Source of the DNA: a virus
Length of the DNA stretch: 26,695 nt
IMG/VR virus record: IMGVR_UViG_3300009169_000083
Location: 1 to 26,695 of that record
Direction: 5' to 3' (one strand)
The stretch's first letter is position 1. Each line of letters opens with the position of its first letter. Below, piece after piece: positions 17,228 to 24,564 of the stretch. The notes under the pieces are model-generated. The model had not been told where the DNA came from. It searched no databases and saw only the letters and a program-made list of their open reading frames with translations. The position numbers were made by a program, and so were the translations under genes.

Positions 17228-18630
17228 TAATATTTCCTCTTTCTCTTTTCTTCTATTAAGAGATTTTTCCACCGTATTTGGTCTATCTCTAACAAAGATT
17301 TCTGCATATCCCTTGGAAGATTTTGCACTTCCTTAAGAATTTGCTGGCCTAGTGGGTCTTGCTCAGCTTGCTTAAGAATTTGTTGGGCAGTCATTCTTTT
17401 TTCTACCTTATCCTTTCCAACAATATACATTCTTTCTCCTTCGGGAATTTCTCCAAGAACAGCCCTTCTAATTGCTATAACTTGCTTAACTTGAATCTTA
17501 TCTAAAGTTTTTTCTCCTACATTTACATCATCAACAAAATCCCCCATCTCCCGAAAGAAAAATTTATACTCTTTGTCTAAATATCCTAAATCAGCTCCCT
17601 CATCTTTCAACCTTTCCGCCATTCCAATAAGGTCGGCACAGTTTTCAGCAAGACCATCATAAACCCTTTCTTGATTTCTAGCTTCCTCTACAAAATTATT
17701 TCCAACAGGTTCTTCGGAAGACCTCCTTTCTGAAAGGGCTAATTCTAGATATCTAGCTATTTGTGTTTCTGAATTCTGAATAAAATATGTTGGTTCCCAC
17801 TCTGGTTTTCCATGCCCGCCTTTATCAGAAGTAAGTTTAACATTCATGTTTCCGTTCTCCAAAAGATACCATAGGGGTGCTTTAGGAGCCATCTCTTCTA
17901 TACGAGCTTTCATGTATGCTTTATAAAATTGAATATATTTTGAAGTTAATTGCTTATATTCAACTTTAATTTTTTCTTGTCCATCATTTCTTTTACTTCC
18001 CTTTGGTTTTCTCCATCTCCAATAAGTAGTACCAAGTCGAGCTGGACCATAGAGTTTTATAAACCAAATCATTGTGGCGGTTTCCCCATCCACCTCTTTT
18101 CCACCAAAGCCAGCATTTTTTGCTGAAGCCGACATATTTTCTTGAGACCACTCCTTCATTGTTTCTCTAGCTGCTGTAATTGCGCTTCCCAACTCTTCAG
18201 GAGTTCCTACTTGTTCTTCTGCATGAATCTGAACAACTACTTGATTTCCTACAGCACTTACTGAGAATAAACTCATTTTAGGATTCAAGAAAAATTTATC
18301 TAAAGTCTTTTTAAAAAGGGGATATTCTGCAAATTCTGTGTGAGTCCCCATTGCTCCGAGGTAGTTTGTAGACAGAATATTTTTTACTTTATCCTGCACT
18401 ACCGCATCTTGCATAAGAGCCTCAAGAGAAAGGCCATTCATCAGTGAAACCCTTTCGTAATAAAAATTTTCTGAACGCTCTTGAAAAAGTTCTCGCAGGT
18501 TTTCTAATGAATTTATAATATCATCTAGTGTGGCTTCCTGTGCGTCCCACCTTCTTACCACATCTTTAAGATTATTGTCATAGCCTGTTAGTACTACTAA
18601 CTCTTGTCTTAATTGATATATGCTAGCCAT
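17227..18630 (-). CDS. Large neck/tail-completion candidate, unknown
   Basis: The product is 467 aa from the ATG at 18630 (MASIYQLRQELVVLTGYD), which overlaps the preceding stop by 8 nt (ATGGCTAG), the same junction type as at 14419-14426. A GTG or ATG up to 11 codons upstream is possible. The N-terminal third is helical. The centre has TMIWFIKLYGPARLGTTYWRWRKP and APLWYLLENGN, followed by a glycine-rich turn and PEWEPTYFIQNSETQIARYL. That order recalls HK97 gp10-like neck proteins but is far from conclusive. The C-terminal ~130 residues are charged helices ending in a Lys/Arg tail. It is much larger than usual genes at this place. I do not recognise it securely. Confidence 0.6.
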   Translation of the reverse strand: MASIYQLRQELVVLTGYDNNLKDVVRRWDAQEATLDDIINSLENLRELFQERSENFYYERVSLMNGLSLEALMQDAVVQDKVKNILSTNYLGAMGTHTEFAEYPLFKKTLDKFFLNPKMSLFSVSAVGNQVVVQIHAEEQVGTPEELGSAITAARETMKEWSQENMSASAKNAGFGGKEVDGETATMIWFIKLYGPARLGTTYWRWRKPKGSKRNDGQEKIKVEYKQLTSKYIQFYKAYMKARIEEMAPKAPLWYLLENGNMNVKLTSDKGGHGKPEWEPTYFIQNSETQIARYLELALSERRSSEEPVGNNFVEEARNQERVYDGLAENCADLIGMAERLKDEGADLGYLDKEYKFFFREMGDFVDDVNVGEKTLDKIQVKQVIAIRRAVLGEIPEGERMYIVGKDKVEKRMTAQQILKQAEQDPLGQQILKEVQNLPRDMQKSLLEIDQIRWKNLLIEEKRKRKY

Positions 18631-18862
18631 TTTTAGTGTATTCGAAATCATTTCCAAACACACTTCTCATAATAGAACGGGTATAGTTATTGAAGCAGTC
18701 TAATACAGCTTTTCTAACTAATGGGTATTCTGGAGAATCCTTCCCCATAATACTTTCTATTTCTTGAAGTGTCTTCGCTGTAAATTTCTTATTTTTCTGC
18801 CCCACATCCATAATTAGTTCAATAATATCAACGCCTTGTATCGCCTGTGTTCCTTCAGACAT
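18623..18862 (-). CDS. Small hypothetical protein in the connector cluster
   Basis: This 79-aa protein starts at ATG 18862, 6 nt after AGGAGG, only 1 nt past the previous stop. It is predicted helical and charged (LIMDVGQKNKKFTAKTLQEIESIMG, then SPEYPLVRKAVLDCFNNYTRSIM). No signal peptide or motif is recognised. The strong ribosome binding site and tight packing argue that it is a real gene. A structural or assembly role is suggested only by its neighbours. Confidence 0.75.
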   Translation of the reverse strand: MSEGTQAIQGVDIIELIMDVGQKNKKFTAKTLQEIESIMGKDSPEYPLVRKAVLDCFNNYTRSIMRSVFGNDFEYTKNG

Positions 18863-18863
18863 G

Positions 18864-19298
18864 TTATTCCTCCTCTGATAAATCTAATAAAACCCTGTTA
18901 ATAGGTTGCACCCCCCTCAAGATTTGCTTCCTAACCGACATACGGTGACCATCTACTTCCACATATTTAGCGCTTTCTATTGTAGAAATAATGGTATCAG
19001 TGTATTCTATCTGCACTCTGCAGTCACCTTCCATCATTTGACCCCCCGTAGCCCAACCGAGTTGGTCATTCCCACCCCAAGTAATATGTGCCATGACATC
19101 CGTTCCACTCGCTGTTATAAGGTATCCAATACCTGAACAGGTTGTGCAGAAGGGATTAGTTGAGTTGCCAGTAAAGATATCAGTATCACATGCAGGACAA
19201 TCTGATTCGATTTCCTGTACAAAAGTGATTTCTCTTCCAATAGCATCTCGAATGTCATCTATTATTTCTTTTGTATTACTTGGAAATGTTATTGCCAT
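18864..19298 (-). CDS. Head-tail connector candidate with four-cysteine zinc knuckle
   Basis: The product is 144 aa. The ATG at 19298 lies inside the end of the glycosyltransferase gene (23-nt overlap), with GAGGT 5 nt before it. After an N-terminal helix (KEIIDDIRDAIGREITFV), CxxC pairs at C34/C37 and C51/C54 bracket the loop DTDIFTGNSTNPF and form a probable zinc site. A beta-rich body follows (MAHITWGG, CRVQIEYTDTIISTIESAKYVEVDGHRM). Size, beta content and position between the adaptor and tail-completion genes fit a head-closure or joining protein. The zinc site is a sequence-based prediction and the connector role is inference. Confidence 0.6.
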   Translation of the reverse strand: MAITFPSNTKEIIDDIRDAIGREITFVQEIESDCPACDTDIFTGNSTNPFCTTCSGIGYLITASGTDVMAHITWGGNDQLGWATGGQMMEGDCRVQIEYTDTIISTIESAKYVEVDGHRMSVRKQILRGVQPINRVLLDLSEEE

Positions 19299-20496
19299 CC
19301 ATTACCTCTGTGAACAGTTTATCCCACATTCCGGCTACTGTACCCCAAGAAAATGCAGGACTTGTAAACTTAGCAACCGATTTTCTTCCCAGCTCATCTA
19401 GTAACTCCCTATCGTTGTAGAGAAGTTCTAGCTTCTTTGCTACATCTTCTGGTCTAATAAGAGAACCCTGTGTTGCAAACTCTGTAGTTACATGGGCTAC
19501 TGGCTCTACCAAAAGACCACAATCATTATAGAACTCATAATTTACTGTATGATTTCCTACAATCTGCGGTGCTCCTGTAACAGCATGTTCCATGTTTACA
19601 AGACCCCAACCTTCACCAATTCCGGTGTTGAGTCCAACATCACAGATATTATAAATCATGTTAAGTTTCTTGTCAGAAACCATCTGTGCCCCAATTTTTT
19701 TAGATGTAAACAGAATTCTGTCTTCTAAGTTATAGTACTTTATAAATTTAATAAGGTCTATGTAACTATCTTTGATACCCATATGAAGATACAAATGCAC
19801 ATTAGCTGGCTTGTCTTTAGCAAACATGGAGAAGGCTTCAATGGTGATGTCTGGTTTCTTTCTTGGCTGGTTCCGATTTGCATTTAGAACCATGAAAGAA
19901 TCTACAAGAACTTCTCTATTTGGAATTTCAACAAAGTATTTATCCCTAACTTCCCTTCTAGTTGGAGCAACTTTAAAGAAAACTTCTGTATCCAAGCCAT
20001 GAGGAATGATATCATACTTAATATCTGGAGCTGCGGTAGAGGCGACTTCCTTTCCAAACTCTGTATAAACCACAGTCCTATCAACAATGTCCATCTCTTC
20101 ATACCATTCGGGGTCGTGCCTTAACCCATCTACGGGAAAGTAAACAACCACTTTTGGTTTTGGAGGTGCTTCTTTTTCTGTCAGAAGCTCTTTAATCTCT
20201 TTTAGGTATCTCTTAATAATCCAAATGTCATTGAGGATAAATACAATATCCGGCTTCTCTTTTTTAATTATGATGCTTAGTTTTCCAAGCCCATAAATAT
20301 CTCCCGTATGGGAAATCCCTGCTGGGTAGATTTTGAATGGGTAGTCATGGGGGTCTCCCCAATAGTTGATACCCAACATTACTATCTCATACTTTTCTTT
20401 TGGAAACCTGCTTATTAGTGAATGTGCTACCCTTGAAAACCCTGTTGGTACTACTCCATCTGAAACCCATAAAACCTTTATTTTTCTTTCTGCCAT
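19276..20496 (-). CDS. GT-B glycosyltransferase (GT4-like)
   Basis: This 406-aa enzyme starts at ATG 20496 with AAAGGA upstream. The N-terminal domain opens with KVLWVSDGVVPTGFSRVAHSL, a strand plus glycine-containing loop as in GT-B enzymes, with KPDIVFILND near residue 85. The interdomain part has FMVLNANRNQPRKKPDITIEAFSMF. The C-terminal domain carries GEGWGLVNMEHAVTGAP, an EX7E motif (E295, E303) that usually contacts the donor sugar nucleotide. No transmembrane segment is apparent, so it is probably cytosolic. The overlap with the next gene and the setting in the connector operon suggest co-production with virion proteins. It may glycosylate capsid or tail proteins; a role in modifying host surface polymers is an alternative. 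Acceptor and sugar cannot be read from sequence. Confidence 0.88.
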   Translation of the reverse strand: MAERKIKVLWVSDGVVPTGFSRVAHSLISRFPKEKYEIVMLGINYWGDPHDYPFKIYPAGISHTGDIYGLGKLSIIIKKEKPDIVFILNDIWIIKRYLKEIKELLTEKEAPPKPKVVVYFPVDGLRHDPEWYEEMDIVDRTVVYTEFGKEVASTAAPDIKYDIIPHGLDTEVFFKVAPTRREVRDKYFVEIPNREVLVDSFMVLNANRNQPRKKPDITIEAFSMFAKDKPANVHLYLHMGIKDSYIDLIKFIKYYNLEDRILFTSKKIGAQMVSDKKLNMIYNICDVGLNTGIGEGWGLVNMEHAVTGAPQIVGNHTVNYEFYNDCGLLVEPVAHVTTEFATQGSLIRPEDVAKKLELLYNDRELLDELGRKSVAKFTSPAFSWGTVAGMWDKLFTEVMDGNNISK

Positions 20497-20513
20497 GTTG
20501 TATTCCTTTCGTA

Positions 20514-21008
20514 TTAAAGTAATCCTTCTCTTTCGTAATCATTCCCTAAATATCCGGGGAGACTTGCTTTCTGTGTCCCGGCTAATCTTTTTGTAGGCGG
20601 CAACATTAAGTAAAGCAGCTCATCCCAAATCCTTTGCAGACTCGCATTTCTAGACCGACCCATTTCAAGATTACTATAAGAGATTTCGTTATCTTTCCAT
20701 GAAGCTAGATTCCATGCAGAGTTCTCCAAGCTGCCTTGCAAAACGATTGCTGCCGCCAAAAGCACGATGGGTCTCTCATCCTCTGCCATAATAACTGGTG
20801 GCTCATCAACTGAGAACCACTCATTAGGGTTTCTAGATACTAGACCAGAGGAGTCCATCGTGTACTTATTACTAAACCAAGAAGACTTTATAGCTGCTTC
20901 TATAGCTACATCTAACCAAGGTTGAGTGTACCTATAAGCTGTAGGGTCTACATCTCCTAGATAAAGACGAACAAACGGTATTAAATATCCCGGGTCAACT
21001 GTAGCCAT
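20514..21008 (-). CDS. Head-tail adaptor-like protein
   Basis: This 164-aa protein starts at ATG 21008, overlapping the previous stop (TAATG). It is mainly helical: PGYLIPFVRLYLGDVDPTAYRY, QPWLDVAIEAAIKSSWFS, then RPIVLLAAAIVLQGSLENSA and a late ASLQRIWDELLYLML. Known head-tail adaptors that dock below the portal are small helical proteins encoded a few genes after the capsid gene, which fits here. The ends are basic or flexible. The assignment is from fold appearance and position. Confidence 0.65.
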   Translation of the reverse strand: MATVDPGYLIPFVRLYLGDVDPTAYRYTQPWLDVAIEAAIKSSWFSNKYTMDSSGLVSRNPNEWFSVDEPPVIMAEDERPIVLLAAAIVLQGSLENSAWNLASWKDNEISYSNLEMGRSRNASLQRIWDELLYLMLPPTKRLAGTQKASLPGYLGNDYEREGLL

Positions 21009-21355
21009 TAGATTATACTCTCCATAATTGTGAAGTTTCCTACAAGAACTGTTGATACATTACCTTGAGCGTCTATCACTTCTCCCTCATGTCTGTACCA
21101 TGTAGCTGGTCTTATATCTTCTGTATCTTCCGGAAGAACACTAATAACACAGACACCACTCGGAACACTAGTAATAATTATACCAGAAACTGTGCTTTTT
21201 TGCACTAGCAATTCTCCAGTATTTTCATTAAAAATTCCCCAAGAGACATCTGCACTGGTCAAGTCTTTTACAGTACCATCAAGATTGGTAACTGACATTG
21301 TTAAGTCTAAAGAGTCTCCAGCATAAAGAGAAAGATTTTCTGTAATCAGTGTCAT
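21008..21355 (-). CDS. Ig-like / BppU N-terminal-like small beta protein
   Basis: This 115-aa all-beta protein starts at ATG 21355, with AGGAA about 9 nt upstream. The pattern GDSLDLTMSVTNLDGTVKDLTSADVSWGIF, then VSGIIITSVPSGVCVISVLPEDT and ATWYRHEGEVIDAQGNVSTVLVGNFTI, resembles the Ig-like domain at the N-terminus of phage baseplate upper (BppU) proteins and many small head-cluster proteins. Between the capsid gene and the adaptor, it could decorate the capsid or stabilise the neck. No signal peptide is seen. The domain resemblance is from memory, not from a search. Confidence 0.6.
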   Translation of the reverse strand: MTLITENLSLYAGDSLDLTMSVTNLDGTVKDLTSADVSWGIFNENTGELLVQKSTVSGIIITSVPSGVCVISVLPEDTEDIRPATWYRHEGEVIDAQGNVSTVLVGNFTIMESII

Positions 21356-21396
21356 ATATTAAATATTCCTGTAAGATTCTCCACTTACATTTTGTA

Positions 21397-21864
21397 TTAG
21401 GCTTTCTGAAGTTCTGATAATCTAGCTGTAAGAGTTTCCATAATCTTCTCAGATTTTTCCATCTCACGAGCAAGGTCTATCATTCTTCCAAGTACAGCTT
21501 CTGTCTTAATGTCACTTAAAACTTTTGTGAATGCAAAATATTTTAAGTCAATAATCTCTTTAAGTTCAGCATCCGAATACTGCTCATAGGGTTTAACCTC
21601 TGGCTTGGCACCATGCTGAAATGGAATAATCAATCCCAGTGCAAACTGTTTTTGATTCATTCGTCTAAAATAAACATCATCCTCATCACTCCAAATATCT
21701 ATGATTTCGGATTCCGCTCCTTTTTCTCCCTCAAGAAGTACGCCCTCTGGTGAACCAGAGAATGGATTCTTAGTCGTAACGTATACTTTTCCTGTGGTAG
21801 TTTTTTTGTAGGAGGTAAAGGGAGCCCCCGCCTTTAATCTTTCGTGAACTGATAGTTCTGCCAT
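21397..21864 (-). CDS. Hypothetical protein following the capsid gene
   Basis: This 155-aa protein starts at ATG 21864, with AAAGGA sequences 1-12 nt upstream and the capsid-gene hairpin before it. Residues 1-90 appear beta-rich (SYKKTTTGKVYVTTKNPF, IIDIWSDEDDVYFRRMNQKQFALGLIIPF). Residues about 95-155 form a long helix with a heptad-like pattern (LIDLAREMEKSEKIMETLTARLSELQ). It may be an accessory head protein, but I do not recognise the family. Confidence 0.7.
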   Translation of the reverse strand: MAELSVHERLKAGAPFTSYKKTTTGKVYVTTKNPFSGSPEGVLLEGEKGAESEIIDIWSDEDDVYFRRMNQKQFALGLIIPFQHGAKPEVKPYEQYSDAELKEIIDLKYFAFTKVLSDIKTEAVLGRMIDLAREMEKSEKIMETLTARLSELQKA

Positions 21865-21898
21865 TCCTTTATAATTCCTTTCTTAATTAAATTTTTTA

Positions 21899-21920
21899 GG
21901 GGGAGGTTTTGGCCTCCCCC
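21899..21920 (-). terminator. GC-rich hairpin after the capsid gene
   Basis: An 8-bp perfect stem (GGGGGAGG / CCTCCCCC) with a 6-nt loop begins 17 nt after the major capsid stop. On the transcribed strand the stem is followed by TAAAAAATTTAATT, not a clean U run, so termination may be partial; on the plus strand it is followed by ATATTTTTG. It could also protect the capsid mRNA 3' end. Confidence 0.6.
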
Positions 21921-21936
21921 ATATTTTTGTTACACT

Positions 21937-22842
21937 TTAGTTAACGTGTAGAACACCGATACCTTGTGCATTATCAATCATAAGACCGAACTGCTGCACA
22001 ATGTCCAAGTGCCAGTAAGGAGGTGTTGGCTGGTAGTCAGTCCATTCTTTTGAACGCTCTGGTCCAAAGGTAATGAACTCACCAACATTTTCACCAACCA
22101 CTAGCGCATAGTTTTCACTGTACAGTGGGTTGTAGTCTTCAGGATTGTCCCAAACCTGATTGATGGCAATAATCGGAACACCGTAGTAGTTACCGAGATA
22201 GCCAGTTCTCATAAGTTCAGAAATTCTTTCGGGCACGTATCCAACATCACCAGCAGCAGTAGTGAAGAATGCAGCAAACTTGCTGATGGGTTGAACAACG
22301 GCACGAGTACCAATAATAGCTTTTGCACCGGAAGTAGTTTGGTTAATATGGTCAATCATATCTTCTAGTGCAGTATCAGTAATTACAGCACCGCAGTTAG
22401 TATAGTTATTTGGAGTATTACCCGGTCCCCAAATCTGTCCTAATGCAGTAAATACTTTATTCTGGTAGTAGTCACGTAGTTTCGCACCAGCTTCCGCTTT
22501 CAGCGAGGCAATAGTTCCAATCTCTCCAGATTCAAGTTCCCACTCATTTGCCAATACACCAACGATGGCTGAATCCAGCACATAGTTGATGCGGTCTGTC
22601 ACAGTGATTTCATGCTTCAGACCAATCTGCCCGGGCACCCACGTGTGTACGTGAATCCCCTTGCGAATTTTCTTCACAAGGGAGTCACCGGGAGCAAGGT
22701 TACGAGTGTTCAAAATCATGCTAACGAAGTCAGTGGTGATATGATTGGGCTGAATATACTCCACAATCATCTGTGCCAAAGCCTCACGCTGAGAAGTATC
22801 TTTCATCATCCCAGCAATTGCTTCCTCGAATTTCTTTTCCAT
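21937..22842 (-). CDS. Major capsid protein (HK97 fold, probable)
   Basis: This 301-aa protein starts at ATG 22842, with GGAGGT 9 nt upstream. The features fit HK97-type subunits: an N-terminal helical arm (residues 1-45), an E-loop-like segment (about 50-80), VLDSAIVGVLANEWELESGEIGTI leading to a spine-helix region, and a central A/P-domain-like part (GAKAIIGTRAVVQPISKFAAFF, GYLGNYYGVPIIAINQVWDN). It ends in strands (YWHLDIVQQFGLMIDNAQGIGVLHVN). It follows the protease-scaffold and decoration genes as expected. Less AT-rich codon use suggests high expression. Proteolytic trimming of the arm is possible because a protease is encoded nearby, but no site can be named. Confidence 0.88.
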   Translation of the reverse strand: MEKKFEEAIAGMMKDTSQREALAQMIVEYIQPNHITTDFVSMILNTRNLAPGDSLVKKIRKGIHVHTWVPGQIGLKHEITVTDRINYVLDSAIVGVLANEWELESGEIGTIASLKAEAGAKLRDYYQNKVFTALGQIWGPGNTPNNYTNCGAVITDTALEDMIDHINQTTSGAKAIIGTRAVVQPISKFAAFFTTAAGDVGYVPERISELMRTGYLGNYYGVPIIAINQVWDNPEDYNPLYSENYALVVGENVGEFITFGPERSKEWTDYQPTPPYWHLDIVQQFGLMIDNAQGIGVLHVN

Positions 22843-22867
22843 GTTAGTTAATATAACCTCCGTTTAT

Positions 22868-23446
22868 TTAGTCGAGTTCGAAAGTCAAACTTCCGTCTGA
22901 AGTATGGAACTCAATTACCTGACCAACTTTTCTATCACTCATTGATGCAAGAGTCTTCAGTTTACCAGCATCTCCACCGTCTTCAGCTGTGTTAGCAACC
23001 TGAAGAAGTGAGCCCGGAACTGTGATACCAGCAGCATAGATATAACCACAGCCAGAAGTCACTGTGTAAGTTCCCTTTCCGAATGCGAGTGATGGCACAC
23101 CGGATGGGATAGTTCTGCAGTTCTGATTACCGGGGTAAGTCAGATAGATGTCCGCATTAAACGGAGCATTTGCAGCTTGGTCCCAACCACCCTGACGCAT
23201 AGCCCAAGTGAAACTCGGGATGTTCTGGATGAGAGGGGTAGGGCGGTTATCAACTGCCCAAGTAATAATTTGTTTTGCGTTCTTTGCTTCCTCTGCAGTT
23301 GCAGGGATGCGGAAACCGGGTAAGTCCGTCTGGCTACCCCAGTCATAGCTAAAGGTATGGGCTACAAAAATACCCAATCTACTTTCAACCACGTCGGCTA
23401 CAGGAACTACACCAACGATTTCACTATCGTATTTATTAATCTCCAC
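22868..23446 (-). CDS. Probable capsid decoration / head-associated protein
   Basis: This 192-aa protein starts at a GTG at 23446, chosen because AGGAGG lies 8 nt upstream and no better in-frame start exists. It is rich in glycine, proline and beta-strand residues, with a turn-rich centre (YLTYPGNQNCRTIPSGVPSLAFGKGTYTVTSGCGYIYAAGITVPG) and a closing strand (VGQVIEFHTSDGSLTFELD). It lacks enzyme motifs. Its place between protease-scaffold and capsid genes matches that of lambda gpD-like decoration proteins, and codon use resembles that of the capsid gene. Decoration is an inference; a minor capsid subunit is also possible. Confidence 0.65.
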   Translation of the reverse strand: MEINKYDSEIVGVVPVADVVESRLGIFVAHTFSYDWGSQTDLPGFRIPATAEEAKNAKQIITWAVDNRPTPLIQNIPSFTWAMRQGGWDQAANAPFNADIYLTYPGNQNCRTIPSGVPSLAFGKGTYTVTSGCGYIYAAGITVPGSLLQVANTAEDGGDAGKLKTLASMSDRKVGQVIEFHTSDGSLTFELD

Positions 23447-23462
23447 GTCTAAATCCTCCTAG

Positions 23463-23906
23463 TTATTTCTTTGACTCAAGTGATTTCAGATATGCAGCCA
23501 ATTCTTTTGGTCCCACTTCTTCGGTTTTCTTACCACCGACTGGGGGAACAATAGGATTGTCTAGAGTATCTTCATTCTTTGAAGCCGAAGCGGTTTTAAA
23601 AGAAACAAGTTCTTGTACCATAAAGTCCACTTCTTCCTTTGCCATAGAAAGGAACATGTCTTTATTCTTGCCAAAATAGTCTTCATCCTTTTCAATTCCC
23701 GCTTCCTTGAATTGTAGTTTTACAGCATCTAACTTTTCAGCGTCTTCCTTTTCCTTATCAATAGCTGCTTTAAATTCAGCAAGTCCGTCTCTCTCAGCTT
23801 TAAGAGTAGCCAATTCAGCCTCTTTTGCAGTGACCATGGCTTCTTTCTCAGCAAGGGAAACTTTCAACTCTGCGTTTTCTTTAAGCAGTTTTTCTAGTTC
23901 TTCCAT
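23463..23906 (-). CDS. Nested scaffold protein from internal start (predicted)
   Basis: Within the protease-scaffold gene, ATG 23906 (M187) is preceded by GGAGGA with a 7-nt spacer, as good as any true start in this window. The site falls exactly between the protease domain and the coiled coil. Initiation there would give a 147-aa scaffold (MEELEKLLKENAELKVSL at its start) in excess over protease. The lambda C/Nu3 pair is a known case of this arrangement. Only the start site is seen directly; its use is inferred. Confidence 0.65.
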   Translation of the reverse strand: MEELEKLLKENAELKVSLAEKEAMVTAKEAELATLKAERDGLAEFKAAIDKEKEDAEKLDAVKLQFKEAGIEKDEDYFGKNKDMFLSMAKEEVDFMVQELVSFKTASASKNEDTLDNPIVPPVGGKKTEEVGPKELAAYLKSLESKK

Positions 23907-24464
23907 TGAATTCTCCTCCAATTTGTCTTCGTGTTTTCCTGCCACTTCTAATATCGGTGTCCTGCCTTCGTAAGCGGGCATTCCTACTAGAGTAACAGCT
24001 CTAAGGACAGTATCTCGAAGTTCTTCAATACCTTCCTCAGTTGTACTTGCGTTGGCAAATAGAATCTCCCAAGAAAGTTGTAGTGGTTTCTTGTCGTGAT
24101 ACATTTGCTTGACAAGGTCTACATCTTCCGGATTTTCCTTACTCCAAAGAGCAGCCAATCCCATAATTTGATTCTTAAATTTCTTTAGGTGAGTAATCAC
24201 CCCGATAGGTCTGGAGTAGTCATGTCCATCATTGATAGACCCTTCGGCCATTTTGATAGGCATATAAACTCCCGTCTTTATCAGATTGTCGAACTCCTCA
24301 GCTGGCACACGTTGTTTGTTGGCATTCGGCTTATCATCTGTTAGAATAAACTTAGTCCATGTTACCGCAGGGTTTAAGTTTATTGCTGAGAAAGCCTCCT
24401 TATCCTCTTCGGCCAGTGCTTCCAACATGAGGAATTCAGTTACGAGTTTTACTTGTTTTTCCAT
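23463..24464 (-). CDS. Prohead protease fused to scaffold
   Basis: This 333-aa protein starts at ATG 24464 with GGGAGAGG about 11 nt upstream. Residues about 30-175 match the serine protease fold of prohead maturation enzymes: MAEGSINDGHDYSRPIGVI (candidate His H81), LQLSWEILF (candidate Ser S131), then LRAVTLVGMPAYEGRTPIL. Residues about 180-265 form a Glu/Lys-rich coiled coil, and the tail ends PKELAAYLKSLESKK, as in scaffolding proteins that bind the capsid subunit through a basic C-terminus. The protease would remove scaffold after prohead assembly. No separate scaffold gene is present, which supports the fusion reading. A promoter and a leader hairpin lie just upstream. Confidence 0.85.
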   Translation of the reverse strand: MEKQVKLVTEFLMLEALAEEDKEAFSAINLNPAVTWTKFILTDDKPNANKQRVPAEEFDNLIKTGVYMPIKMAEGSINDGHDYSRPIGVITHLKKFKNQIMGLAALWSKENPEDVDLVKQMYHDKKPLQLSWEILFANASTTEEGIEELRDTVLRAVTLVGMPAYEGRTPILEVAGKHEDKLEENSMEELEKLLKENAELKVSLAEKEAMVTAKEAELATLKAERDGLAEFKAAIDKEKEDAEKLDAVKLQFKEAGIEKDEDYFGKNKDMFLSMAKEEVDFMVQELVSFKTASASKNEDTLDNPIVPPVGGKKTEEVGPKELAAYLKSLESKK

Positions 24465-24483
24465 TTATCTGAATACCTCTCCC

Positions 24484-24508
24484 AATAGCTGTCTTACCCA
24501 CAGCTATT
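24484..24508 (-). promoter_or_regulatory. Leader hairpin next to the protease-scaffold ribosome binding site
   Basis: A perfect 9-bp stem (AATAGCTGT / ACAGCTATT) with a 7-nt loop GGGTAAG on the transcribed strand lies about 12 nt after the predicted transcription start and immediately before the GGGAGAGG ribosome binding site. It has no U run, so a terminator is unlikely. A 5'-end mRNA stabiliser or a protein-binding operator for translation is plausible. Confidence 0.55.
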
Positions 24509-24526
24509 TCCTATTCGCTATTAATA

Positions 24527-24556
24527 AGTATAACATACTTTGAGTTTTTATGTCTA
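24527..24556 (-). promoter_or_regulatory. Predicted sigma70-type promoter for the head genes
   Basis: TAGACA (24556-24551, 5 of 6 to consensus), an 18-nt spacer, and TATACT (24532-24527, 5 of 6) point leftwards to the protease-scaffold gene, with a start expected near 24520. It lies in the 100-base gap after the endonuclease gene, the largest gap in the head region. A second TATAAT at 24564-24559 has no well-spaced -35 partner. Confidence 0.55.
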
Positions 24557-24564
24557 TTATACCC

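Noticed and set aside
24559-24564. TATAAT as a second -10 element
   Set aside because: The only -35-like hexamer (TTGGAC) is 9 nt away, too near for a standard promoter.
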